Of a stretch of 64,000 nucleotides of DNA, positions 9,587 through 17,703 are shown piece after piece; position 1 is the first letter of the stretch; every line of letters starts with the position of its first letter. Under the pieces are notes generated by a model that ran no database searches, was not told the origin of the DNA, and worked only from the letters and a program-made list of their open reading frames with translations. A program made the translations under genes and the position numbers. Source of the stretch: Mycolicibacterium litorale (GTDB lineage: Bacteria > Actinomycetota > Actinomycetes > Mycobacteriales > Mycobacteriaceae); NCBI RefSeq assembly GCF_010731695.1, contig NZ_AP022586.1, forward strand, positions 806,001-870,000. The letters run 5' to 3'.

Positions 9587-9609
9587 CGCGATAGCTCCAG
9601 AGGGGTGAC

Positions 9610-10236
9610 TCAGCTCCAGGAGTACTCGGCGCGCAGCCGGGTGGCGACCGCCTCGAACCGTTCGCGGTCGAGGATCGCGCCTTCGCGGCGGATGCCCTCC
9701 TCGGGGACGTCGAGCACCCGGTCCAGCCGCACCCAGCTGACCCGCCCGTCGTAGTCCCAGCTGCCCGCGCCGATCGTGACCCAGTTCCGGTCGTCGTGGT
9801 GGTGGTCCTGGCTGGATAGCATCAGCCCCAGCAGCATCCGGCGGTCGCGGCCGACGACCAGCACCGGGCGGTCCTTGCCGCGGCTCGGGTCGTCCTCGTA
9901 GGCCACCCAGGTCCACACGATCTCGCCCGGATCGGCGCGCCCGTCGAGATCGGGCGCGTAGACGATCTTGCGGGCGCGGTGCGCGGTCGGGACGCTGTTC
10001 CGCGTGACCGGGCGGCCCGCGGCGATGGCCGGCGCGGACGCGGTGGAGGCGCCGGCCAGCGCCGACAGACCCACCCCGAGGCCGATCTTCAGACCCTGTT
10101 GGATGCCCTGCTGCACGGTGCGCGGCCGGTTCTCGGACTGCTGGAGCTGGCGGATCACCTTCGGTGCCTCCTGGAACACAAGCTTCTCCGCCAACCGCTG
10201 AAACGTCTTCCATTGCGACGCCATGTTTTCGAGCAT
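9610..10236 (-). CDS. PemK/MazF-like fold protein (Rv2405-type)
   Basis: This 208-residue protein has a variable N-terminal half and a C-terminal domain (about residues 95-208) with [29 protein letters not shown] sequence, the beta-barrel opening of PemK/MazF-like proteins. The catalytic-type residues of toxic MazF are not obvious. Family members next to lepA in mycobacteria (Rv2405) are not known toxins, and no antitoxin gene is adjacent. It is divergent from lepA with only 67 bases between the preferred starts. Confidence 0.75.
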   Translation of the reverse strand: MLENMASQWKTFQRLAEKLVFQEAPKVIRQLQQSENRPRTVQQGIQQGLKIGLGVGLSALAGASTASAPAIAAGRPVTRNSVPTAHRARKIVYAPDLDGRADPGEIVWTWVAYEDDPSRGKDRPVLVVGRDRRMLLGLMLSSQDHHHDDRNWVTIGAGSWDYDGRVSWVRLDRVLDVPEEGIRREGAILDRERFEAVATRLRAEYSWS

Positions 10237-10303
10237 AGGTGAGGACGGCCGGGCGCGATTGTGCCGTGAGGCACCTCGGTCGATACCCTTGAGGTGCGCA
10301 CAC

Positions 10304-12178
10304 GTGCCCCGTTTCGACGTTTACCAGGAGATTCCCATCAGCAGCTTCGCCGACCAGACCTTCACCGCGCCGGCGCAGATTCGGAACTTCTGCATCATCG
10401 CCCACATCGACCACGGCAAGTCGACGCTGGCCGACCGGATGCTGCAGCTGACCGGCGTCGTCGCCGACCGTGACATGCGTGCGCAGTACCTGGACCGCAT
10501 GGACATCGAGCGCGAACGCGGCATCACCATCAAGGCGCAGAACGTGCGCTTGCCGTGGACGGTCAATGGCGAAGAATTCGTCCTGCATCTCATCGACACC
10601 CCCGGCCACGTCGACTTCACCTACGAGGTGTCCCGCGCGCTGGAGGCCTGCGAAGGCGCGGTTCTGCTGGTCGACGCCGCCCAGGGCATCGAGGCCCAGA
10701 CGCTGGCCAACCTGTATCTGGCGCTGGACCGCGATCTGACCATCATCCCGGTGCTCAACAAGATCGACCTGCCCGCCGCCGACCCGGACCGCTACGCCGG
10801 TGAGATCGCCCACATCATCGGCTGCGAACCGTCCGACGTGCTTCGCGTATCCGGTAAGACCGGTGCCGGGGTGACCGAACTGCTCGACGAGGTGGTCCGC
10901 CAGATCCCGGCCCCCACCGGTGACGCCGACGCCCCCACCCGCGCGATGATCTTCGATTCGGTCTACGACATCTACCGCGGCGTGGTCACCTACGTCCGCG
11001 TCGTCGACGGCAAGATCACCCCCCGCGAGCGCATCGCGATGATGTCGACCGGGGCCACCCACGAACTGCTCGAGGTCGGCATCGTCTCCCCGGAGCCCAA
11101 GGCGTCGGCGGGGCTCGGCGTCGGTGAGGTGGGTTACCTCATCACCGGCGTGAAAGACGTCCGCCAGTCGAAGGTCGGTGACACCGTCACGACCGCCCGC
11201 AAGGGCGCCACCGAAGCGCTCACCGGATACCGCGAGCCCAAGCCGATGGTGTACTCCGGGCTCTACCCGGTCGACGGCTCGGACTACCCGGTGCTGCGCG
11301 ACGCGCTGGACAAACTGCAGCTCAACGACGCCGCCCTGACCTACGAGCCCGAGACGTCGGTGGCGCTGGGCTTCGGCTTCCGCTGCGGATTCCTCGGCCT
11401 GCTGCACATGGAGATCACCCGCGAACGCCTCGAGCGGGAGTTCAACCTCGACCTGATCTCCACCTCGCCGAACGTCGTCTACCGCGTCGTGCAGGACGAC
11501 GGCACCGAATTGGTCGTCACCAACCCGTCGGACTGGCCCGAAGGCAAGGTCCGCACGGTCTTCGAGCCCGTCGTGAAGACGACGGTGATCGCACCCAGCG
11601 AATTCATCGGCACGATCATGGAGTTGTGCCAGTCCCGTCGCGGCGAGCTCGGCGGCATGGACTACCTGTCGCCCGAGCGGGTGGAGCTGCGCTACACCAT
11701 GCCGCTCGGCGAGATCATCTTCGACTTCTTCGACTCGCTGAAGTCGCGCACCCGCGGCTACGCCAGCCTCGACTACGAGGAGGCGGGCGAGCAGGAGGCG
11801 GCGCTGGTCAAGGTCGACATCCTGCTGCAGGGCGAGGCCGTCGACGCGTTCAGCGCGATCGTGCACAAAGACAGCGCGGCCGCCTACGGCAACAAGATGA
11901 CCACCAAACTCAAGGAACTCATTCCGCGCCAGCAGTTCGAGGTGCCGGTGCAGGCGGCGATCGGCTCGAAGATCATCGCCCGCGAGAACATCCGCGCCAT
12001 CCGCAAGGACGTGCTCTCCAAGTGCTACGGCGGTGACATCACCCGCAAGCGCAAGCTGCTCGAGAAGCAGAAGGAAGGCAAAAAGCGGATGAAGACCATC
12101 GGCCGGGTCGACGTGCCGCAGGAGGCGTTCGTGGCGGCCTTGTCGACCGACGCGGCCGGGGACAAACCCAAGAAGTAG
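10304..12178 (+). CDS. lepA: Elongation factor 4 (LepA GTPase)
   Basis: This translational GTPase is about 624 residues long and back-translocates ribosomes under stress. GTPase motifs are clear: [10 protein letters not shown] (P-loop), RGITIKAQN (switch I), DTPGHVDF (switch II) and NKIDLP (G4). The C-terminal LepA-specific [16 protein letters not shown] block, which binds the tRNA acceptor region, is present. The start is chosen as GTG 10304 because GAGG lies 9 bases upstream. An in-frame ATG at 10223 would run inside the divergent PemK-like gene. It corresponds to Rv2404c, and the lipoprotein gene lppR follows. Confidence 0.97.
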   Translation: MPRFDVYQEIPISSFADQTFTAPAQIRNFCIIAHIDHGKSTLADRMLQLTGVVADRDMRAQYLDRMDIERERGITIKAQNVRLPWTVNGEEFVLHLIDTPGHVDFTYEVSRALEACEGAVLLVDAAQGIEAQTLANLYLALDRDLTIIPVLNKIDLPAADPDRYAGEIAHIIGCEPSDVLRVSGKTGAGVTELLDEVVRQIPAPTGDADAPTRAMIFDSVYDIYRGVVTYVRVVDGKITPRERIAMMSTGATHELLEVGIVSPEPKASAGLGVGEVGYLITGVKDVRQSKVGDTVTTARKGATEALTGYREPKPMVYSGLYPVDGSDYPVLRDALDKLQLNDAALTYEPETSVALGFGFRCGFLGLLHMEITRERLEREFNLDLISTSPNVVYRVVQDDGTELVVTNPSDWPEGKVRTVFEPVVKTTVIAPSEFIGTIMELCQSRRGELGGMDYLSPERVELRYTMPLGEIIFDFFDSLKSRTRGYASLDYEEAGEQEAALVKVDILLQGEAVDAFSAIVHKDSAAAYGNKMTTKLKELIPRQQFEVPVQAAIGSKIIARENIRAIRKDVLSKCYGGDITRKRKLLEKQKEGKKRMKTIGRVDVPQEAFVAALSTDAAGDKPKK

Positions 12179-12221
12179 GCCGAACGGTCGCAGGCGCGAC
12201 GCTCGCGTGCTAGAGAAAAGC

Positions 12222-12950
12222 ATGCGCACACCACGCCTGGCTCCGGTCCTGGCCGCGACGTGCGTGTTCGCCGCCGGTTGCTCGGCGACCGTCGACGGTG
12301 TGGCGGTCGAGCAGGCGCCTGCCGCCGCGCCCGGGCCGGCGCGGGCGCTCGAGGTCGTGCTGCCCACCACCGACGAACTGTCCGACGCCCTGGGCATCGC
12401 CCCCACCGGGCTGATGGGCCAACTCGTCGCGGGCGGGGCCGACACCCTGCTGCGCGGCGTCGACCGGGCCGAGGCCACCCCGGTGGAATGCGTCAGCACC
12501 ACCTACCGGCTGCAGGAGGCCGTCTACGGCGCCAGCTCGGTGCGGTCGGTGGCCAGCAGGTCATGGGCGGCCGGAACCGTCGACGGCCCCGCCCTGAGCG
12601 GCTTCTTCGGCGTCGTGCAACTGGCCTCGGCCGACGAAGCGCAGGCGTTCTTCGCCGCCGCGGCGCAGGACTGGCGGGACTGCGACGGCCGGACGATGGT
12701 GCTGCAGCGGGGCGGGACGGCCGCCGGTGAACAGAGCCGTATCACCGATGTGCGCGTCGACGGACCGGTGGTGTCGGCGGTCGTCGTCCACGAGGCAGCG
12801 GGCAGCGGGATGCCGATTCAGCGGGCGCTCGGCGTGGCGGGTGACTCGATCGTCGACGTCGAGGTCACCGACATCGCCGGCGCGAGAGCCGGTGGCGCGG
12901 GCGGTGCGGTCGACGTCGCCGCGCTGATGCTCGAGAAACTGACCGGCTGA
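12222..12950 (+). CDS. lppR: Lipoprotein with PknH-like extracellular sensor domain (LppR-like)
   Basis: This 242-residue exported lipoprotein has a signal peptide ending in the lipobox VFAAGC (Cys about residue 20), followed by SATVDGVAVEQAP. The mature part resembles the PknH extracellular/sensor family: paired cysteines (VECVSTTY and WRDCDGRTM) and the C-terminal VVVHE...ALGVAGDSIVDVEVTD block. Its position next to lepA matches Rv2403c (LppR). The ligand is unknown. The longer frame beginning at 12207 lacks support; ATG 12222 gives a proper signal peptide. Confidence 0.85.
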   Translation: MRTPRLAPVLAATCVFAAGCSATVDGVAVEQAPAAAPGPARALEVVLPTTDELSDALGIAPTGLMGQLVAGGADTLLRGVDRAEATPVECVSTTYRLQEAVYGASSVRSVASRSWAAGTVDGPALSGFFGVVQLASADEAQAFFAAAAQDWRDCDGRTMVLQRGGTAAGEQSRITDVRVDGPVVSAVVVHEAAGSGMPIQRALGVAGDSIVDVEVTDIAGARAGGAGGAVDVAALMLEKLTG

Positions 12951-12966
12951 CGGCAGGCGGGGGGAT

Positions 12967-13668
12967 ATGCGCACGGGCCGGATCGCGGCGGTCGCACTGG
13001 TTGCGGTGGCGCTGCTGGCCGGCTGTGCGAACACGGTGTCGGGCACGGCCGTTCGGCCGGCGGACATCGTGCCTGCGGACGTGCCGCCGCTGTCGGACAC
13101 CCATCTGGCCGAGGTGCTGCTGACCATCGGCGAGCTCAACGGCATCGTTGGGTCCACCCGGATGACGATCACCAGCGATGTGGAGGAGATGACCGATCAC
13201 TCCGGTGCCGTGTCGGATCCGGCCTGCCTCGGCGCGATGTTCGGCGCCGAGGAGCCCGTCTACGCCGACAGCGACTGGACGACGATGCGCGACCAGGTGG
13301 CGCGCGAGCCCGGTGAGGGCAACGAGCACTGGGTGGAGCAGACTGCGGTGCTCTACCCGTCCGAACGCGAGGCGCGACGGTTCTTCGACAGCGCCCGCGC
13401 GATGTGGGATACCTGTTCGGGCATCGAATTGACTGTCGACGACGGCGTGGTGCACTCGGTGTGGGACATGGAGTCGGTGATCGCCGACGGATCCCTCCTG
13501 ACGCAGATGTCGGTCCAGCGGGACGCCGACGGCTGGGCCTGCCAGCACGCGCTGTCGGCGGTGTCGAATCTGACCGTCGAGGCGTGGGCGTGTGCGTTCA
13601 CCCTCGCCGACGAAGCGGCCACCATGGCGACCGAGATGGTGGCCAACGCCGCCGAGGCGGTCCGCTAA
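12967..13668 (+). CDS. Lipoprotein, PknH-like sensor-domain family (second copy)
   Basis: This 233-residue lipoprotein has the signal peptide MRTGRIAAVALVAVALLAGC, with the lipobox Cys at residue 20, followed by the ANTVSGTAV motif common in this mycobacterial family. The mature domain has conserved cysteines in DPACLGAMFG, WDTCSGIEL, GWACQHAL and AWACAFTL, consistent with the two-disulfide PknH sensor fold. It starts 16 bases after the LppR-like gene and is probably a diverged tandem duplicate in the same operon. Its last 4 bases overlap the convergent MddA-like gene. Confidence 0.87.
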   Translation: MRTGRIAAVALVAVALLAGCANTVSGTAVRPADIVPADVPPLSDTHLAEVLLTIGELNGIVGSTRMTITSDVEEMTDHSGAVSDPACLGAMFGAEEPVYADSDWTTMRDQVAREPGEGNEHWVEQTAVLYPSEREARRFFDSARAMWDTCSGIELTVDDGVVHSVWDMESVIADGSLLTQMSVQRDADGWACQHALSAVSNLTVEAWACAFTLADEAATMATEMVANAAEAVR

Positions 13669-14435
13669 CCCGGCGCACCCGACGGGGTGGTCGGCGCGCG
13701 TCCATGGTCGCGATGCAGACCCGGGATGAGCATCGGCACGCGGCTCCGGTAGGTGCGGTATTCGTCGCCCAACTCCTCGACCAGATCGTGCTCCTCGAAG
13801 CGCAGCGCGACCATGATGTAGGCCGTGGTGGCGACGGCGAAGAGCAGGTGGCCGGCGGACATGGTCGGCGCCGCCCAGAACGCGACGATGAAGCCGAGCA
13901 TGATCGGGTGGCGCACCACCCGGTAGAGCAGCAGCGTCTGGAACTTCAGGCCGGTGTACGGCTGACCCCGCCAACCCAGATACACCTGTCGTAGACCGAA
14001 CAGGTCGAAGTGGTTGATCATGAACGTGGACGCGAGCACCGTCGCCCAGCCGGCCCAGAACGCGACCCACAGCATGAACCGCCCGGGCGCCCACGAGACG
14101 TCCCAGACGGTTTGGGGCATGGTCCGCCATTGCCAGAACAGCAGCAACAACAGCAGACTCGCGACGAGCACGAAGGTGCTGCGCTCGATCACCGGCGGCA
14201 CCCAACGTGTCCACCGCCGCTTGAACGCGGGGCGCGCCATGACGCTGTGCTGCACGGCGAACAACCCGAGCAACACCAGGTTCACGACGACCGCTTGGCC
14301 GATCGGCGCCTCGACTCCGTGGTCGACGGTGCGCGGCACCCCGAAGTCGCCGACGAAGCCGATCGCGTACAGGAATGCGGCGAGGAACACCACATAGCTG
14401 ACGATGCCGTATGCAGCGGCGAGGATCCGACTCAT
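13665..14435 (-). CDS. mddA: Methanethiol S-methyltransferase-like membrane protein (MddA)
   Basis: This 256-residue polytopic membrane protein has about six hydrophobic segments. It contains blocks typical of MddA, the SAM-dependent enzyme that converts methanethiol to dimethyl sulfide: GEAPIGQAVVVNLVLLG-like, FAVQHSVMARP, FMINHFDLFGLRQVYL and VRHPIMLGF, with the C-terminal EE-D-E--Y substrate and SAM region (RFEEHDLVEELGDEYRTYR). From memory it is close to Rv3238c. The start is ATG 14435, preceded by GGGAGG at 6 bases. A longer in-frame extension to 14609 has no such site. It is one more sulfur-metabolism gene in this window. Confidence 0.85.
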   Translation of the reverse strand: MSRILAAAYGIVSYVVFLAAFLYAIGFVGDFGVPRTVDHGVEAPIGQAVVVNLVLLGLFAVQHSVMARPAFKRRWTRWVPPVIERSTFVLVASLLLLLLFWQWRTMPQTVWDVSWAPGRFMLWVAFWAGWATVLASTFMINHFDLFGLRQVYLGWRGQPYTGLKFQTLLLYRVVRHPIMLGFIVAFWAAPTMSAGHLLFAVATTAYIMVALRFEEHDLVEELGDEYRTYRSRVPMLIPGLHRDHGRAPTTPSGAPG

Positions 14436-14652
14436 GATGCCCTCCCGGATTGCTGTGTCCGCGACGGCGTGACCGGCGCCCAAGGCGGCCGCATCTTCGG
14501 TGGAAAGGCGTGCCGGAGTGGAGAATCGCGCTTCGCTCCGGCCGGTACGGGGATCCGCGGTATCGGCGGCGGGCGAGATCACGTCTCGTGGCGGCCGTGG
14601 TGGCCACACGTCAACGGTAGACCGTCCGCCGGAGGTCGGGAAGCCCCGAAAG
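14436..14652. other. Non-coding gap between mddA and ANTAR gene
   Basis: These 217 bases carry the mddA promoter on the minus strand. No conserved frame, RNA or repeat was recognised. Confidence 0.5.
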
Positions 14653-14913
14653 CTAGGCCGTCGGGACCCGCCGGGCGCCGCGGATCAGATCGCCCCAGAC
14701 GGTGAACGCCTCGGCGTGGTCGGCCGAGGACGATCCGGCCGCCAGCGCCACCAAACCGGTTGCCACGCGACTCAATCCGAGACCCGTCTCCTTCACCACG
14801 GCGACCAGTTCGTCGAACGCCTGGCGTTCGGTGCAGCCGCGCAGGCCCACCAGGATGCCGATCGCGATGTCGATGACCCGGCGCGACGTCGCGTCCGTGA
14901 TCCGGTTGTCCAT
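14653..14913 (-). CDS. Small ANTAR-like protein
   Basis: This 86-residue protein is made mostly of one three-helix ANTAR-like domain: SRRVIDIAIGILVGLRGCTERQAFDELVAVVKETGLGLSRVA. ANTAR domains bind paired hairpins in nascent RNA to prevent termination, usually downstream of a sensor domain. This protein has no attached sensor, which is common in mycobacteria. The start is ATG 14913 with GGGGAAG upstream; an ATG 54 bases further up gives an unconvincing extension. It lies alone upstream of the trehalase-coding gene on the same strand side. Confidence 0.75.
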   Translation of the reverse strand: MDNRITDATSRRVIDIAIGILVGLRGCTERQAFDELVAVVKETGLGLSRVATGLVALAAGSSSADHAEAFTVWGDLIRGARRVPTA

Positions 14914-15009
14914 GCTCTTCCCCTTACTGACAGCACCATCGTGCTGGGCCGGCGCTGCGTTTGACAAGACATCGATACACCGTGAATCTGACGCCGAGCT
15001 GAACGTTTC

Positions 15010-17031
15010 CTACGTCGGCGCGTTGGCGGGGACGAACACTCCGGAACTGTCGGCCTCCTCCTCGGCACGGATGACGTGGACCACCGCGTTGATCAACGCC
15101 AGGTGGGTGAACGCCTGCGGGAAGTTGCCGAGGTGGCGACCGGTGCGGGGCTCGATCTCCTCGGCGTAGAGATGCAGCGAACTGGCGAACGACAGCAACC
15201 GTTCACACAGGCGTTTGGCACGGCTGACCTCGCCGATCTCCACCAGCGCCGAGACCAGCCAGAACGAGCAGATCGTGAATGTGCCCTCCTCGCCGGCCAG
15301 TCCGTCGTCGGTCTCCTCGACGCGGTAGCGCAGCACCAGCCCGTCCTCGGTGAGTTCGTCGGCGATCGCCAGCACCGTGGCCCGCACCCGCGGATCGTCC
15401 GGCGGCAGGAAGCGCACCAGCGGCACCAGCAGCAGCGAGGCGTCCAGCGCGTCGTGGCCGTACCGCTGGGTGAACACGCCCCGGTCGTCGACGCCGTGGG
15501 CCAGGATGTCGGCCTTGATCTCATCGGCGATGTCGCGCCACTGCTGGGCGTAACTCTTCTCGCCCTCCAGCTCGGCGAGTTTCGCGCCGCGGTCCAACGC
15601 CACCCAGCACATCACCTTCGACGAGGTGAAGTGCTGCGGTTCGCCGCGCACCTCCCAGATGCCGCGGTCGGGTTCCTTCCAGTGCTTGATGGCCTCTTCG
15701 ACCTGGTTCTTGAGCACCGGCCACAGCGCCTCGGGGATCTGCTCGCGCGACTTGGTGTGCAGGTACACCGAATCGAGCATGGTGCCCCAGATGTCGTGCT
15801 GCATCTGGTTGTAGGCGCCGTTGCCGATCCGGACCGGCCGCGCGCCGTCGTATCCCGAGAGGTGGTGCAGTTCCTCCTCGACCAGGCTGCGTTCACCACC
15901 GACGCCGTACATCACCTGCAGCGGGTGGCGTTCACCGTTGTTGGCGCCCGACACGTCGGCGATGAAGGCGAAGAAGTCGTCGGCCTCGCGGTCCAGGCCC
16001 AGCGTGTAGAGGCCCCACAGGGCGAACGTCGAATCGCGCACCCAGGCGTAGCGGTAATCCCAATTGCGTTCGCCCTGAGGGGTTTCCGGCAACGAGGTGG
16101 TGCTCGCCGCCAGCAGTGCGCCGGTCGGGGAGTAGGTCAGGCCCTTGAGGGTGAGCGCGCTGCGCTGCAGGTACGCCCGCCACGGGTGGTCGGGGAAGTC
16201 GCCGACGTTGATCCACTGCCGCCACGCCTCGCTGGTCTGCCACATCTTGTCGGCGGCCTCGTCGTAGTTCTGCGGCGCCGGGTGCTTCGACCAGGACAGC
16301 GCGACGAACACGTTGTCGCCCTCTTTGAGCCGGGTGCGCGCCCTGGCCTCGCGGCCTTCCAGCCCGATCCGCAGGTTGGTGGTGAGCCGCAGTGTCGGGT
16401 GTGAATCGGCGTCGCGGTTGGCCCGCGCGATCGCCTCGCCGTAGGCCGGACCCGAGTACTCCCACTCGGCGCTGACCCGGTGGTAGTCGAAGGACGGCTC
16501 GCAGTTCATCACCAGCTCGACCGTGCCGCTGACGCAACGCACGGTGCGCAGCAGGATGTGCTCGGCATCCCAGTCCATCGGCGTGCGGCGGTGCGTGCGG
16601 GAGCGCGCTTCCAGATCGTGCCAGGGGCCCATCACGAGCGCATCGCGCACGATCAGCCACCCGGTGTGGGTCTGCCAGGTGGTCTCGAGGATCAGGCTGC
16701 CCGGCAGGTAGCGCCGCGCCGCGGGCACCGTCACGCCGTACGGGCCGAGCCGGAAGTGACCGGCGCCGCGGTCGAGGATCGCGCCGAACACGCTCGGCGA
16801 GTCCGGGCGCGGCACGCACAACCACTCCACGGACCCGGCCGAGGAGATCAGGCACGTGTTCTCGCAGTCGGACAGGAAGCCGTAGTCGGCGATCGGGGGG
16901 AAGGGGTTCCGCAGACCGCCCGTCGGCGAGTACGGCACCGGCGCCGTCACCGTCAACGGGGTGTCGGGCAGATAGGCGGGCTGACCGATCGGCGCCGCCT
17001 CGTCGGTGGGCTCGGTGTGTTGCAGAACCAT
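15010..17031 (-). CDS. treH: Trehalase, glycoside hydrolase family 15
   Basis: This protein of about 673 residues matches the mycobacterial GH15 trehalase (Rv2402 type), which hydrolyses trehalose to glucose. It has the N-terminal beta-sandwich beginning RNPFPPIADYGFLSDCENT and the (alpha/alpha)6 barrel with GERNWDYRYAWVRDSTFALW. The catalytic region includes WEVRGEPQHFTSSKVMCWVALDRG and CSFWLVSALVEIGE, the two acidic regions of GH15. MVLQ at 17031 is taken as the start by similarity; ATGs at 17040 and 17043 are also possible. Trehalose is a cell-wall precursor carrier in mycobacteria, and trehalose has been proposed as a signal for IniR-type regulators such as the one at 25.5-28 kb. Confidence 0.93.
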   Translation of the reverse strand: MVLQHTEPTDEAAPIGQPAYLPDTPLTVTAPVPYSPTGGLRNPFPPIADYGFLSDCENTCLISSAGSVEWLCVPRPDSPSVFGAILDRGAGHFRLGPYGVTVPAARRYLPGSLILETTWQTHTGWLIVRDALVMGPWHDLEARSRTHRRTPMDWDAEHILLRTVRCVSGTVELVMNCEPSFDYHRVSAEWEYSGPAYGEAIARANRDADSHPTLRLTTNLRIGLEGREARARTRLKEGDNVFVALSWSKHPAPQNYDEAADKMWQTSEAWRQWINVGDFPDHPWRAYLQRSALTLKGLTYSPTGALLAASTTSLPETPQGERNWDYRYAWVRDSTFALWGLYTLGLDREADDFFAFIADVSGANNGERHPLQVMYGVGGERSLVEEELHHLSGYDGARPVRIGNGAYNQMQHDIWGTMLDSVYLHTKSREQIPEALWPVLKNQVEEAIKHWKEPDRGIWEVRGEPQHFTSSKVMCWVALDRGAKLAELEGEKSYAQQWRDIADEIKADILAHGVDDRGVFTQRYGHDALDASLLLVPLVRFLPPDDPRVRATVLAIADELTEDGLVLRYRVEETDDGLAGEEGTFTICSFWLVSALVEIGEVSRAKRLCERLLSFASSLHLYAEEIEPRTGRHLGNFPQAFTHLALINAVVHVIRAEEEADSSGVFVPANAPT

Positions 17032-17143
17032 GCCCGTCATCATCGGCTGCCGACCTGGTCGGCGTCTACTCAAACCGCCCGCCGGACATTGCTGAACCCG
17101 AGGCAGGCAAGGGTGGGGCCGGCCGATCGCATAGTCTGGCGCG

Positions 17144-17338
17144 GTGGACGCATTCCTGAGTTGGTGGGACGGCGTCGAGCTCTGGCTGACCGGTCTTGGC
17201 TTCGTCGCGCAGACGGCCGTGGTGATGCCGGTGGCCTTGCTGCTGGCCTACGGTGTGGCGGTGATCCTCGACGGTGCGCTGGCCGCGGGTGTCCGTGTGC
17301 TGCGGCGCGCCCGCCACGACGGGCCGGAATCGTCATGA
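17144..17338 (+). CDS. Small membrane protein (Rv2401A-like)
   Basis: This 64-residue protein starts with GTG 17144. A single strongly hydrophobic segment (VAQTAVVMPVALLLAYGVAVIL, about residues 21-42) is followed by a basic tail VRVLRRARHDG, giving an inside C-terminus. It is divergent from trehalase and conserved by position with Rv2401A. The function is unknown. Its TGA overlaps the next ATG (ATGA at 17335), implying translational coupling to a 28-residue membrane peptide. Confidence 0.7.
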   Translation: MDAFLSWWDGVELWLTGLGFVAQTAVVMPVALLLAYGVAVILDGALAAGVRVLRRARHDGPESS

Positions 17339-17421
17339 CCGGCATGCCCCGCTCGCGGGTGACCTTGATCCTCGTCGTCCTGGTCCTGCTGGTCATCGTC
17401 GCGTGGCTGATGACTCGCTGA
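17335..17421 (+). CDS. 28-residue single-span membrane peptide
   Basis: ATG 17335 overlaps the upstream stop (ATGA). The peptide MTGMPRSRVTLILVVLVLLVIVAWLMTR has a basic head, about 16 uninterrupted hydrophobic residues and a basic end, so it is a minimal transmembrane protein. It is too short for most gene finders. The stop-start overlap and the hydrophobic composition are the only evidence. The function is unknown; it could be a partner subunit for the 64-residue protein. Confidence 0.5.
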   Translation: MTGMPRSRVTLILVVLVLLVIVAWLMTR

Positions 17422-17478
17422 CCGCTCGGTATCGATGACGTCCTGGGCACTTGCGCTGAGCCGTCGATCCGCCTCTGT

Positions 17479-17484
17479 TATTCT
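17479..17484 (+). promoter_or_regulatory. Putative -10 hexamer (TATTCT) for leaderless transcript
   Basis: TATTCT fits the mycobacterial TANNNT -10 consensus and ends 7 bases before ATG 17492, so transcription would begin at or next to the A of the start codon, giving a leaderless mRNA. Confidence 0.6.
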
Positions 17485-17491
17485 TCGCGCC

Positions 17492-17584
17492 ATGCATCCG
17501 GCGTCCGGCAACAACGAGTGCCACATCTTGGCGCTCATTGCCGTGGGTCCCTGCGCGGTTGCTGACGTTCACTGTTGTCGCTGA
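17492..17584 (+). CDS. Leaderless cysteine-containing leader peptide upstream of subI
   Basis: This 30-residue frame (Cys at 10, 21, 28 and 29; C-terminus DVHCCR) starts directly after a -10 element and precedes the sulfate importer by 119 bases. In mycobacteria, leaderless short frames rich in Cys codons near their 3' end are reported to act as cysteine-responsive attenuators of sulfur-assimilation operons. When cysteinyl-tRNA is scarce, ribosomes pause at the Cys codons and the downstream ribosome site is exposed. The position, the leaderless arrangement and the terminal CC pair all fit. A second example precedes sirA in this window (41745-41840). Confidence 0.75.
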   Translation: MHPASGNNECHILALIAVGPCAVADVHCCR

Positions 17585-17612
17585 ATCCACCCGTTACGCG
17601 GTTGGGGTTCGG

Positions 17613-17699
17613 CGACGGCTTTCTCGATGTGCGCCTTTTCGTTGCCGCCAGCGTGTGACGGGACATGTCCTGTACTCGACGGAAAACAACCGAAAGGCC
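17613..17699 (+). promoter_or_regulatory. Possible long-range helix sequestering the subI ribosome site
   Basis: CGACGGCTTTC at 17613-17623 can pair with GAAAGGCCATCG at 17692-17703 (one bulged G), burying the GAAAGG ribosome site of subI. The segment lies just after the leader-peptide stop, as expected if ribosome position on the leader controls access. The pairing was found by eye and not folded by computer. Confidence 0.4.
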
Positions 17700-17703
17700 A
17701 TCG

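Noticed and set aside
9610..10236. MazF-type toxin with antitoxin
   Set aside because: The fold resembles PemK/MazF, but no small antitoxin gene is adjacent and the gene lies in a conserved housekeeping context, so a toxin-antitoxin call is not supported.
9422..12502. 1026-residue minus-strand open frame across lepA
   Set aside because: It is a shadow of lepA: the plus-strand product is an unmistakable GTPase, and the minus frame has Val/Asp/Gly/Arg-rich, motif-free sequence expected from antisense of high-GC codons.
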